Part shown: positions 9,961 to 18,945 of the stretch, one piece after another
Numbering within the stretch: position 1 is the stretch's first letter
Layout of the letters: every line of letters starts with the position of its first letter
Source of the DNA: Anaerolineales bacterium
GTDB taxonomy: Bacteria > Chloroflexota > Anaerolineae > Anaerolineales > E44-bin32
Length of the DNA: 64,000 bases
Direction: 5' to 3'
Assembly: GCA_016927115.1 (NCBI GenBank)
Contig: JAFGNH010000012.1
Location: 28,403-92,402 of the forward strand
The notes under the pieces: generated by a model
The model's input: only the letters and a program-made list of their open reading frames with translations
Databases searched by the model: none
What the model was told of the DNA's origin: nothing
Made by a program: the position numbers and the translations under genes

Positions 9961-11583
9961 TTACTCCAACCTTTTTACTGGCAGTGCAAGATGTATGATT
10001 GTACCTTGATCTGTTTCATCAAACCATAATCCTCCCCCCATGCTTTCAGCAATCATTCTGGCTTCACCGATGCTGAAACCGACGTGGAAAGAAGCTGCGG
10101 ACAGATCCCCTGTGGGAGTTCGTAATGCATGAATCATTTCAGGGGGGAGCCCTGAACTGGTATCAGCAACACTCAGAATAGCCCAGACACCGTCCGGGAA
10201 ATGAATATCATTCGGCAGGTCGAAATCACTGGAAGCCCCGTTCACCACGGAGACATAGTGGCTTTCAAGTTGGATGCGGCCGCGGGTGGTTCTGCGCAAA
10301 GCTGCAGATGCAAGGATCAGGAGAATTCGGCGAATCTGGCTGCGGTTCCCCGGAAAGAGCGGGATAGTTTTTTCTGACAGGTAGGATAGTTCCAGACCTC
10401 GCTGAAGGGCTCCGTCCTGCAGCGCAACCGAAACTTCTCGTAAGATGCTGTGAAGGTCTACAAGTTCCTGGCTGGGAAGTGTGATTGTTGTGTCGACCGG
10501 CTTGTCGTGGAACTGGCTGAGGTCCTGTTTCAATTTAGATATTTCCCGCTGCTGTGCATCTGTAAGTGGGCCGAGTGCGCTGCTCAACAGGGTGTTGATC
10601 GAGATCAGCATCTGCTGCACGGGAACCTGGTCGGGCGGAACGCCTTGGATCTCCTTTTCCATCTGGGACTGTTTCCGCAGTGAGGCATGTTCGAGTGCGA
10701 CCCCCGCCCAATCAGCGAGCGTCATGATAAGAGTCAGCTGATATTCGCTGAAGGGGTTTGCTACGACACGGTTGTATACGCCCAGCACACCGATAATCTG
10801 ATTTGACACATGAATCGGCACTTTTATGAGGGAATAGACACTGAAGCCCGTTTGAATTTCAACCGGACCTTCTTCGGGTGAGGGTTGACGCAGTACAGGC
10901 TGACCAGTATCAAATACTTCTCGAACGAGGGATTCGCTGCTTCGCAGTCGTTGCAGCGTCGCTTCGGGTATGCTTGCCTGCTTGCTCGCCCGGAGAACAA
11001 GCTCATTAGTGTTTGGATCTACAAGATAGATATTGGCCTCATCTGCATTGGAGACATACGCAGCTGCTTCAACCACACGTGTCAGGATCTGTTCCAGATC
11101 CGGTAGATTTACTACAACCCGTCCAATTTCCGAGATTAATCTGATCTCCTCAGACCGTTGTCGTGCGATTTCCATAGCCGCTTTCAGGCGGCGTTTGAGA
11201 TCGGCGGTATCATTTTCCCCACTCTGGATCTTGATTCCTTCACGGATGGCTTTATTTAATTCTTCAGGCCGGAACGGTTTATGCAGAATATCGGTTACCC
11301 CAAGGCGGAAAAGATCACGCATGCGTGAAGGGGGGAAGTGTGCAGCGAGAATAATGGCTGGTGTGTTGTCCCCGCTTGCCCGCTTGCTGCGTAGATTCCC
11401 GAGGGGATCTCCCATCATGCGGGTGATATCTACAATAAGTAAATCCGGTTTTTTTTCGGCGGAAGAGCCCTGTAAAACCTCAATACCCGCGGGACGGAGG
11501 ACTTTATTAATCAGGATCTTTGCATTGCTCTCGACATCTGCAATGACTTCGACGGAAGGTTGCTTGATTTCTTTTGTTCCCAT
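9961..11583 (-). CDS. Receiver-GAF-HATPase-like hybrid signalling protein (histidine kinase-like, degenerate)
   Basis: N-terminal receiver (PDLLIVDITRM, GVTDILHKPFRPEELNKAI), GAF domain (LISEIGRVVVNLPDLEQILTRVVEAAAYVSNADEANIYLVD), C-terminal HATPase_c-like region (SIGEARMIAESMGGGLWFDETDQGTIIHLALPV). Confidence 0.82.
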   Translation of the reverse strand: MGTKEIKQPSVEVIADVESNAKILINKVLRPAGIEVLQGSSAEKKPDLLIVDITRMMGDPLGNLRSKRASGDNTPAIILAAHFPPSRMRDLFRLGVTDILHKPFRPEELNKAIREGIKIQSGENDTADLKRRLKAAMEIARQRSEEIRLISEIGRVVVNLPDLEQILTRVVEAAAYVSNADEANIYLVDPNTNELVLRASKQASIPEATLQRLRSSESLVREVFDTGQPVLRQPSPEEGPVEIQTGFSVYSLIKVPIHVSNQIIGVLGVYNRVVANPFSEYQLTLIMTLADWAGVALEHASLRKQSQMEKEIQGVPPDQVPVQQMLISINTLLSSALGPLTDAQQREISKLKQDLSQFHDKPVDTTITLPSQELVDLHSILREVSVALQDGALQRGLELSYLSEKTIPLFPGNRSQIRRILLILASAALRRTTRGRIQLESHYVSVVNGASSDFDLPNDIHFPDGVWAILSVADTSSGLPPEMIHALRTPTGDLSAASFHVGFSIGEARMIAESMGGGLWFDETDQGTIIHLALPVKRLE

Positions 11584-12523
11584 GCCATCTCCACACGTAT
11601 TGAGGCTGTCTCAGGTTTCCAATCAGAAGCTGTGATCCAAAACTGCCGGATCAGATTTCCAGTCTCCTGCCAGGTTCGATTGCGTTTCTTTGCTCCTATG
11701 CGGTTTCAGCAATACAGCATAGCGGGCAGTAAACAGGTCTTGGCAAATGCTATCTGTTCTGGCCAGGTTTTCCTGAAGGACCGTCTGCGGCAGCGCTGCA
11801 TGAAATAACCGATAAGTCATGGTTGATAAAAAGAAAGGGTTGCATCGGCTGCCGAACTATACCGGATACGGCAAGATGGAAATGGTTCCTATTTTGTTTA
11901 CATTTTACTGCAGGTATGGGAAGAAATGGTATTCATTTTCAGTCCGGGTTCGTAGACTCTCCAGTGAAAAAACCAGACGTGAATAACGATTACGTTTTCC
12001 CCGCCTATCCTGCGCATTACTGCTGAAAAAAGTTGAGTACCTCCTGACTGATACGTGGCGCTGTCTTTTGAATTTAATCACCGATCAATACTGCAACTAC
12101 AAAGAGAATGTGAGGGGTGTGCGGCAGCTCTATCACAGGGCGATTGCCGGCAGCGCCTCTATGCTGCCATTATTGTACCCGTCAGACCATAGAAAACCAA
12201 TTGTTCCTTGAATCTTGCTTGCAAATACGCCCCTGATAAAGTTCCTGCGCCGGATGCCTTCATTCCATACTGAAAACGAGCTGCTTTTATTGTTGAAAAT
12301 CAGATGAATGAATAAAATGCCGGGTTCGGCCCCAGGTGGTTTCTCCAGGTATCATTCATATGCATGTTTCCTGAAAAAGCGTGCATGTCTCAGGTTTCAA
12401 CTCAATATCGGATGTCTTTGTGCCAGCGATTCTCACTGGTGGAAAAATGTTCTGGAAATTGAGAAAATACGCTGGCATATCATGTTTTCTGGAAAAGGAA
12501 TGTCACCAGTTTTGCGGTGTTTA

Positions 12524-13900
12524 TCAATCCCGTTCCGCCTGCTCTCGATTACGAAAAACCATTTTGATCGGTGTTCCTTCGAAGGGATATGCGGCCCTGA
12601 TCTGGTTTTCAAGATAACGCTGATAACTGAAATGAACCAGATCCCGATCGTTTACGTGGAAGAGTATCACCGGGGGGTTTACGCTTACCTGCGAGGTATA
12701 CAGTATTTTCAGCCGCTTTCCAGCTTTGGAAGGTGGCGCATGGTGGTCGAGTGCGTGGTGGATGATACGATTGAGCTCTCCTGTGGAGATCCGGTGGAAG
12801 CGTTCCTGCTGCACACGGAGGGCTGTCGGAATGATCTGATGAGTATTTTTACCGGACAGTGCGGAGATGAACAGGATGGGTACATAATCAAGAAAATTCA
12901 GTTCCTGGCGAATAGTGGTGGTGATCTGGGCCATGGTGTGGGTGTCTTTTTCCACAGCATCCCATTTATTGACAAGCACAATAACGCTTTTTAAATGCTC
13001 GAGCACCATTCCTGCAATATGGGCATCCTGTGCGATGATACCCTGTATACCATCCAGTAAAAATAGAACAACATCGGCACGTTCGACAGCTTTAAACGCA
13101 CGGATCACGGAAAATTTTTCAACACCGGGTTCTATCCGGCCTCGTTTGCGAATACCGGCAGTGTCAATTAACGTGATCTGCTGGCCGTAATAGGCCAGCT
13201 TGGTGTCAATAGCATCACGGGTTGTGCCGGGAATGGGGGATACAATCACTCGATCCTCTCCCAGGAGGCGGTTCAGCAGGCTGGATTTTCCGACGTTCGG
13301 GCGGCCTACGATGGCTATTCTCACTGTCGATTCGATATCGTCTTGTGGAATCTGCCGTGCCCCCATACTATTGAATACCTGATCCAGTAGATCACCCACG
13401 CTGGTTCCATGGAGTGCCGAGATTGCGACAGGTTGCCCCATGCCCAGTTCATAAAATTCGATGGCCGCATCTCTACGGGCTTGATTTTCACATTTATTCA
13501 CAGCAATCAGAACAGGTGGATTGATCTCCTTGCTGCGGGTTCGCCGCAGGATCGTTGCGATTTCAAAATCAGCCGGTGTGAGACCACTTTCTGCATCCAC
13601 CAGAAAAATCACAGCATCAGCGTCTTTCACTGCCATTTCGGCCTGTTCCCGGATCTGAGGGATAAAATCCTTACTGGCGATCGAGAGAGGTTCCTGGTTC
13701 TGGATACGGGTAGGATCAATGCCCCCGGTATCCACAATGTAGAACAGGTTGCCCGCCCATTCTGCATTGGCAAACAGGCGATCTCGTGTGGTGCCGGGGA
13801 TACTATCCACAACGGCAAGACGTTCTCCGGATATACGGTTAAAGAGGGTGGACTTCCCAACATTCGGGCGTCCGACAATAGCAATCACTGGTTTTGTCAT
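12524..13900 (-). CDS. der: Ribosome-associated GTPase Der (EngA)
   Basis: Two tandem G domains (IVGRPNVGKSTLFNRISGERLAVV..; IVGRPNVGKSSLLNRLLGEDRVIV..) with DTGG/DTAG and NKCE/NKWD motifs plus KH-like C-terminus. Confidence 0.97.
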   Translation of the reverse strand: MTKPVIAIVGRPNVGKSTLFNRISGERLAVVDSIPGTTRDRLFANAEWAGNLFYIVDTGGIDPTRIQNQEPLSIASKDFIPQIREQAEMAVKDADAVIFLVDAESGLTPADFEIATILRRTRSKEINPPVLIAVNKCENQARRDAAIEFYELGMGQPVAISALHGTSVGDLLDQVFNSMGARQIPQDDIESTVRIAIVGRPNVGKSSLLNRLLGEDRVIVSPIPGTTRDAIDTKLAYYGQQITLIDTAGIRKRGRIEPGVEKFSVIRAFKAVERADVVLFLLDGIQGIIAQDAHIAGMVLEHLKSVIVLVNKWDAVEKDTHTMAQITTTIRQELNFLDYVPILFISALSGKNTHQIIPTALRVQQERFHRISTGELNRIIHHALDHHAPPSKAGKRLKILYTSQVSVNPPVILFHVNDRDLVHFSYQRYLENQIRAAYPFEGTPIKMVFRNREQAERD

Positions 13901-13911
13901 AGTATTTCCTG

Positions 13912-15153
13912 CTACGGTATGGTCGGTTCAGGTGTGGCTGGTGGCTTGTTGCTGATTGTTACTTCAACCACAGCTGGCAGGATGGATCCTTCCACATCAG
14001 TAGGCGGTACGATAATTTGGGGTGTCACCTGGTGTGTGCCAATGTCTTTATCGAACAGATCGATAACCACACGAATATCATCGGGTGTGAGCTGTTCAAG
14101 TGTTGTGAGTGGACCGGTGAGAAACACGGAAACGGATGAAGGCGATGCTGTTGCATACAATCCTTCCGCCAGCCCCTGGATTTCAATCGGGCTGGTGAGT
14201 GACATTGAGTTTTCGATGGCTTCAATACTGACCTGAACCAGAATATTCTGGTCACCGACCAGGGCTGTTTTCTCAGGCAGATCCAGAGAGGCGCGGACTT
14301 CCACAGCTTCCTGGGCATCAGCGATATCAATCGGGACGGTTTCCACATAGCCAGGCAGGGTGTCAAACACGGTCGGGTCGGATGAAAAAATGATAACTTG
14401 CTCAGGTATGACATTAATCTTGGTTATCCGGAAACCGAAGTCTGGCTGGCCGGTAATAATAGGGATAACGGCTACAAGCCGGTAGCGTTCTCCCTGTTGG
14501 ATGGGGGCAGTCACGGTGGTGTGGGTTGGCTCAATCGTGATCTCCTCCAGCAGGGTACCATTTATATCAAGCGGCAGCAGACGAACGTTCTGCTCGACAT
14601 CCATGCGCTCGCCGGTGATATCAAGTACTGCTTCAATGGAAGCGACGCTGTTGATCAGCGAGGCAGGGCCTACGATGGTTACTGCCTCGGGATTTGAAGT
14701 CGGTGTATTGGCTTCGTAACCAATTGCCGGCTCCCCATTCAACTGAATTTGAATAGGGAAGGACTTCTCCACCAGGGTTTCGATTTCCAGATTGATCTGT
14801 GCAGGCATTAGCTCTGTCACCAGGACGGGTTTTGCGTCCACTCCGGGTTTGCCGAGTGTGATAGCGTATTTTCCTGTGTCCAATCCGCTCAGATCAACAA
14901 CGATAGAAAAATCGTCCTGAGTAAGGATTTCCCACACACTCTGGGGAGCCTTTATCCGAACAATACATTCGGAAGGAGGGTCTCCGCTGAGAATGAGTCC
15001 TTCAGCGAGGTTTATGTATTGAATGGGGATCTGGTCAGGGAAGATATCCTGCTGCAGTGGATCTGCTTCATTAATGGCATAAACCCAGACTGTAATTGCA
15101 AGGGTAAACGCCAGCAGCAGAGTCCCTCTATTTTCCCATAGGGATTGGAGCAT
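13912..15153 (-). CDS. YbbR-domain protein, CdaR-like regulator of diadenylate cyclase
   Basis: N-terminal TM (LLLAFTLAITVWVYAINEADP) followed by repeated YbbR-like domains; directly downstream of cdaA. Confidence 0.85.
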   Translation of the reverse strand: MLQSLWENRGTLLLAFTLAITVWVYAINEADPLQQDIFPDQIPIQYINLAEGLILSGDPPSECIVRIKAPQSVWEILTQDDFSIVVDLSGLDTGKYAITLGKPGVDAKPVLVTELMPAQINLEIETLVEKSFPIQIQLNGEPAIGYEANTPTSNPEAVTIVGPASLINSVASIEAVLDITGERMDVEQNVRLLPLDINGTLLEEITIEPTHTTVTAPIQQGERYRLVAVIPIITGQPDFGFRITKINVIPEQVIIFSSDPTVFDTLPGYVETVPIDIADAQEAVEVRASLDLPEKTALVGDQNILVQVSIEAIENSMSLTSPIEIQGLAEGLYATASPSSVSVFLTGPLTTLEQLTPDDIRVVIDLFDKDIGTHQVTPQIIVPPTDVEGSILPAVVEVTISNKPPATPEPTIP

Positions 15154-15161
15154 GCGAACCT

Positions 15162-16106
15162 CTATACTTGATGCGATGAGAAACGATTTTTGAAGATCCG
15201 ATTAAGAATATTATAAAGCCAAGGAGGGAGAATTGTCTCCGATCTTGGTCGATAGAAAGCGATGAGAATATTTCTCAGTCGATTGGGGTCCAGCCGGCGG
15301 ATCATCCGGCCATTATGAGTGACAGAAATGGCACCCGTTTCTTCTGATACCACTACCGAGATTGCGTCGCTGACTTCGCTGATGCCAAGTGCCGCGCGAT
15401 GTCGAAGGCCCATTTGCCGATCCAGAGATCGCGAGAAAGTGCCGCTGGCGGATAGAGGCATTACACAGGATGCTGCGGCGATGAGATTCTCCCTGATAAT
15501 AACAGCACCATCATGCAGTGGTGTATTCACGTAAAAGATCTGCAGCAGCAGTTCCGGAGTAAGAATCGCATCCATGGGAATACCGGTTTCAATATACTCA
15601 TCCAGGTGAACGGTCCGTTCAATCACGATAAGGGCACCATGACGATTATTTGAAAGGCGCTGTGCAGCGGTCACGATACCGGGGATGATCTGTTCACTGG
15701 CGCGGTTATCGGGACGCTGAATGATATTGCTTCCCGCACGCCCCAATCTTTCGAGACCTCGTCTGATTTCCGGGGCGAAGATCACCGGTATTGCTATCAG
15801 GAGTGCCGGCAGGGTATTGCGAAGAAGCCATGAAAAGGCGGGAAGCGGGAGCAGGGAAGAGAAGATGCTGATTGCGATAATCATCAGAATCATGCCGCGG
15901 ATCAGCGTATCACCCCGCGTCCCCTGCAGCAGTTGAAGGATAAAGTAGAAGATGGCGACCACAAGGATCAGATCAAATATATTTGAAAAGTTGATACGTT
16001 CCAGATTGAATAATAATTCCCGAGGTAAATTGTCCACTTTTTTGCCTGTGCCCTGTTGTGGGAGTGTGTTCTCTCTGTCCTCATTAAGTCCTGCTGCGGC
16101 TATCAC
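15162..16106 (-). CDS. cdaA: Diadenylate cyclase CdaA (DisA_N domain, membrane type)
   Basis: N-terminal TM helices. DAC motifs NTPLHDGAVII and MGLRHRAALGISEVSDAISVVVSEETGAIS. Confidence 0.95.
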   Translation of the reverse strand: MIAAAGLNEDRENTLPQQGTGKKVDNLPRELLFNLERINFSNIFDLILVVAIFYFILQLLQGTRGDTLIRGMILMIIAISIFSSLLPLPAFSWLLRNTLPALLIAIPVIFAPEIRRGLERLGRAGSNIIQRPDNRASEQIIPGIVTAAQRLSNNRHGALIVIERTVHLDEYIETGIPMDAILTPELLLQIFYVNTPLHDGAVIIRENLIAAASCVMPLSASGTFSRSLDRQMGLRHRAALGISEVSDAISVVVSEETGAISVTHNGRMIRRLDPNRLRNILIAFYRPRSETILPPWLYNILNRIFKNRFSSHQV

Positions 16107-16373
16107 TCCGCTGGTCTATAGCCGATGCATCAGATCCATGTATCTGTCGATTCTATCCTGATCGACGCAGATTTCTGCAGTAAAACTCTGGAGATATCAA
16201 TGACGAAGAAAATCCGGGGCTGTAAGGAATGGGGTGGAACCCGGTTTTCATCCGGCCCTTGTATATGAGCAGGGCTGATCTCCTTAAACTATAACAACAA
16301 TCACTCGCCGCCGGTGCGCTGACTCCCATACAGTTGTGGAAGGACAGGTGAATAAGGGAGGTGCTGCGAGTGT

Positions 16374-18704
16374 TTACACACCTTTCTCCAGATTGTTAAG
16401 GAGATCGTGGTATCCGTCCACATTAATATCAGGTGGTCCAATTTCAATAATGGTACGGATAGTCTTGATCGCCTCTTTTCTATGACCTGCGTCGAGTTGA
16501 ATCTCGCCGAGGGCATCATATTGTGCGATGGCGTCGCTCTTTCTGCCAATTGCACGATAAGCATCTGCCAGCCTGGCATGCAGGATCTGACGACCGGGGT
16601 GCTCTCTCGCAAGATCTTCCAGCAGTGCAAGCGCTTCTTTACCCCGCCGGGTCTGGACAAGGAGTTGAAGGTGCTTATCCAGGTGGGCGACAATGACCTC
16701 CTCTTTGCCCAGCCGCAGTCCGAGGTCAATCATTTTCAATCGGGCGATCTCATCGTCGTCTGACAGGGTGAGGATTTGCTCGTACACGCGCAAGGCACGC
16801 TGCCAATCAAGGCGGGAGATGTCCAGATCTCCGATTTGATGCAGTATTTTAACAGACCAGTCAACCTCGTTTTTGGAGCGCTGTGCCAGTTTGAGAGCGT
16901 CTGTGAGGGTCTGGCGTGAGCGTTCGCTCTCGGCCATCTGACGGAACAGGTCAGCAAGGTCGTAATACTGTGAAAGTGCATCGTCAATCTGATCCTGCTG
17001 TGCCAGCAGATTAATCAATTCTTTACGGGCGACGAGGTCCACCGGGGATGCTTTGATCAGCCGGTGGTAGATCTTGGCAGCTTGTACCGTTTCACCGCGA
17101 ACGGCGTGGGTTTTTGCAATCATGGCTAATTTGCTGAGGCCCTGTTCTCTATGATCGCTGTCGATCAGGATTTCAGCCAGACGGAGATGCAGTCCCAGAT
17201 AGAGGGGTGCGTAATCGAGTGCCAGCATAGCCTCTTCAATAGCTGAATAATACTTGTGCTGTGAAGCCAGGGTATCAATCCGTTCGATGGCCTCCACCAC
17301 ACGATCGGTACCACCAACAGCCAGGATTTCGGCGATGGGGATTACCGTTGAACTGCTTCCCTGGGATTCAAGCTTCTTGCGTGCTAATTTGATGCGATGG
17401 AGCCAATGCGGTCCACTGAGGAAGGCGAGTGTGTTTTCCACGATCTGTGAGAGGTTCTGGTCATCGTCCTTGGTTTGTGAAACCATGATTGTATCGTAGA
17501 AGCGGTTCAGTTGGGAGGATTGATCACTGCTAACGGTAAGGGTATCCGCAATGCGAAGCGCCTGGAGCAAATGGCGGGCGGCTTCAGTCAAATCTCCCGC
17601 CTGTCGGGCCAGGCGGCCCAGGGCGAGATTTGCTCCCAAAGTCAGCTCTGGATGACCGATGGCGGCGGTGATGTTTTTTCGGGCTCCTTCAAAATCATGC
17701 AGATCTTTCAGCAGGATCCCCAGATTGTAATAAGCAGCGGGATGATCGAGCCCTTCTCCGATAGCATTGACCAATTCTTTTGAAGCCTGGCGTTTATTGC
17801 CTCGTGTCTGCAGGTCAATCGCCTGGCTGAGGTATTTATACCGGTCCTTCTGTTCTGTTTCCCTGCGCAGCATGGACAGGGGGCCCTGCCCTTCAGCATG
17901 ATCCTCATCTTCATCAAAATCTGTGGTACTTTCATCAAAGAGCATACCGGCCAGAATGGTTAAAGCCTGCCGCTGAGCGGCTACTTCCGGATCATCGAGT
18001 TCATCAGACGATTCATCCGGGTCCTCTTCCGGGGAAGCTTTGAGGTATTCCTCCATTTCTGCAATACGAAGCGGACCAGTGTGGCCGCGTGGTGGTCCTG
18101 GAGGGGGAAGTATTTTTTGATGGCGCAGACTGCGTACTGCGTTACTGGCTTCCGGGTCGCCTGGTGTCAGTCGCAGGGCAAGTTGAGCAGCCTCGATGGC
18201 ACGATCCTGCTTGTTCTTTTTCTGCAGGATGGAGGCGACTGTCAGGTATTCATACGAGGCTTCCCGGCGCCTCCCAAGCCGTTCGTAGGTTAGCGCCAAT
18301 CTGGAACGGACAGCAAGGTTATCTGGTGTCAACCGGGCGATGCAGCTCCAATTCTCTATTGCTTTCTCCGTATTTCGGCGTCGGATATACAGATCGGCAG
18401 CAGTCTCGCGCTGGTTAACAGCTTGTTGTATATCTCCCTGCAGCTCGTGAATTTCTGCACATTTTTCCACCGGAATCGGATCTTCCGGTGAAGCAGCACA
18501 GGCTTTCCGGTATATTTCGAGTGCCTCATTCCGATTCCCGGTTTCAAGCAAGGCCAAGCCGAGGCTTGTCAGCGCGGTGGAATGGTCGGGAAATTCAGCC
18601 AGGGCTTTGCGGTAATATTCCAGCGCTTTATCCCAGTCCATCTCCCAGGCAGCTGAATGCCCCAGATTCATTGATTCGTCAAAAAGGTCCTGGCGTCCTG
18701 TCAT
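16374..18704 (-). CDS. Large tetratricopeptide repeat protein
   Basis: Multiple TPR units (WDKALEYYRKALAEFPDHSTALTSLGLALLETGNRNEALEIYRKA...; AIGRKSDAIAQYDALGEIQLDAGHRKEAIKTIRTIIEIGP). Confidence 0.88.
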   Translation of the reverse strand: MTGRQDLFDESMNLGHSAAWEMDWDKALEYYRKALAEFPDHSTALTSLGLALLETGNRNEALEIYRKACAASPEDPIPVEKCAEIHELQGDIQQAVNQRETAADLYIRRRNTEKAIENWSCIARLTPDNLAVRSRLALTYERLGRRREASYEYLTVASILQKKNKQDRAIEAAQLALRLTPGDPEASNAVRSLRHQKILPPPGPPRGHTGPLRIAEMEEYLKASPEEDPDESSDELDDPEVAAQRQALTILAGMLFDESTTDFDEDEDHAEGQGPLSMLRRETEQKDRYKYLSQAIDLQTRGNKRQASKELVNAIGEGLDHPAAYYNLGILLKDLHDFEGARKNITAAIGHPELTLGANLALGRLARQAGDLTEAARHLLQALRIADTLTVSSDQSSQLNRFYDTIMVSQTKDDDQNLSQIVENTLAFLSGPHWLHRIKLARKKLESQGSSSTVIPIAEILAVGGTDRVVEAIERIDTLASQHKYYSAIEEAMLALDYAPLYLGLHLRLAEILIDSDHREQGLSKLAMIAKTHAVRGETVQAAKIYHRLIKASPVDLVARKELINLLAQQDQIDDALSQYYDLADLFRQMAESERSRQTLTDALKLAQRSKNEVDWSVKILHQIGDLDISRLDWQRALRVYEQILTLSDDDEIARLKMIDLGLRLGKEEVIVAHLDKHLQLLVQTRRGKEALALLEDLAREHPGRQILHARLADAYRAIGRKSDAIAQYDALGEIQLDAGHRKEAIKTIRTIIEIGPPDINVDGYHDLLNNLEKGV

Positions 18705-18945
18705 TGTGCACCTGAATTAATCATTCGAAGCGAAGCGAGTATAGCATAAGTTCTTCAGGCCTGCTTTGTCTGATACCGTGGTCAATATTACTTTCACTGT
18801 CACCAGATAGATCTGCTGTAATCAACATAGCATGAAATGTGCCGCGCTGCCCGCATGGTCCGGGTTTCGGGTGCCTTTCTTCGGTCAGGTCTGTTTCTTC
18901 CGCATCTGCCGGCTGATATGAAAATGCTGCCAGGTTATGCCGGAT

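Noticed and set aside
11640-12520. Small ORFs in the interval upstream of 9961-11583 and downstream of der
   Set aside because: No ribosome-binding sites or recognisable domains; treated as noncoding for lack of evidence.
12308-14236. Long plus-strand ORFs (228 aa and 275 aa) over der and the YbbR gene
   Set aside because: They lie antisense to strongly conserved der and CdaR-like coding sequence; translations have no protein-family character.
16107-16373. Possible c-di-AMP (ydaO-type) riboswitch near cdaA
   Set aside because: No ydaO consensus elements recognised upstream of cdaA or at other envelope genes in the window.
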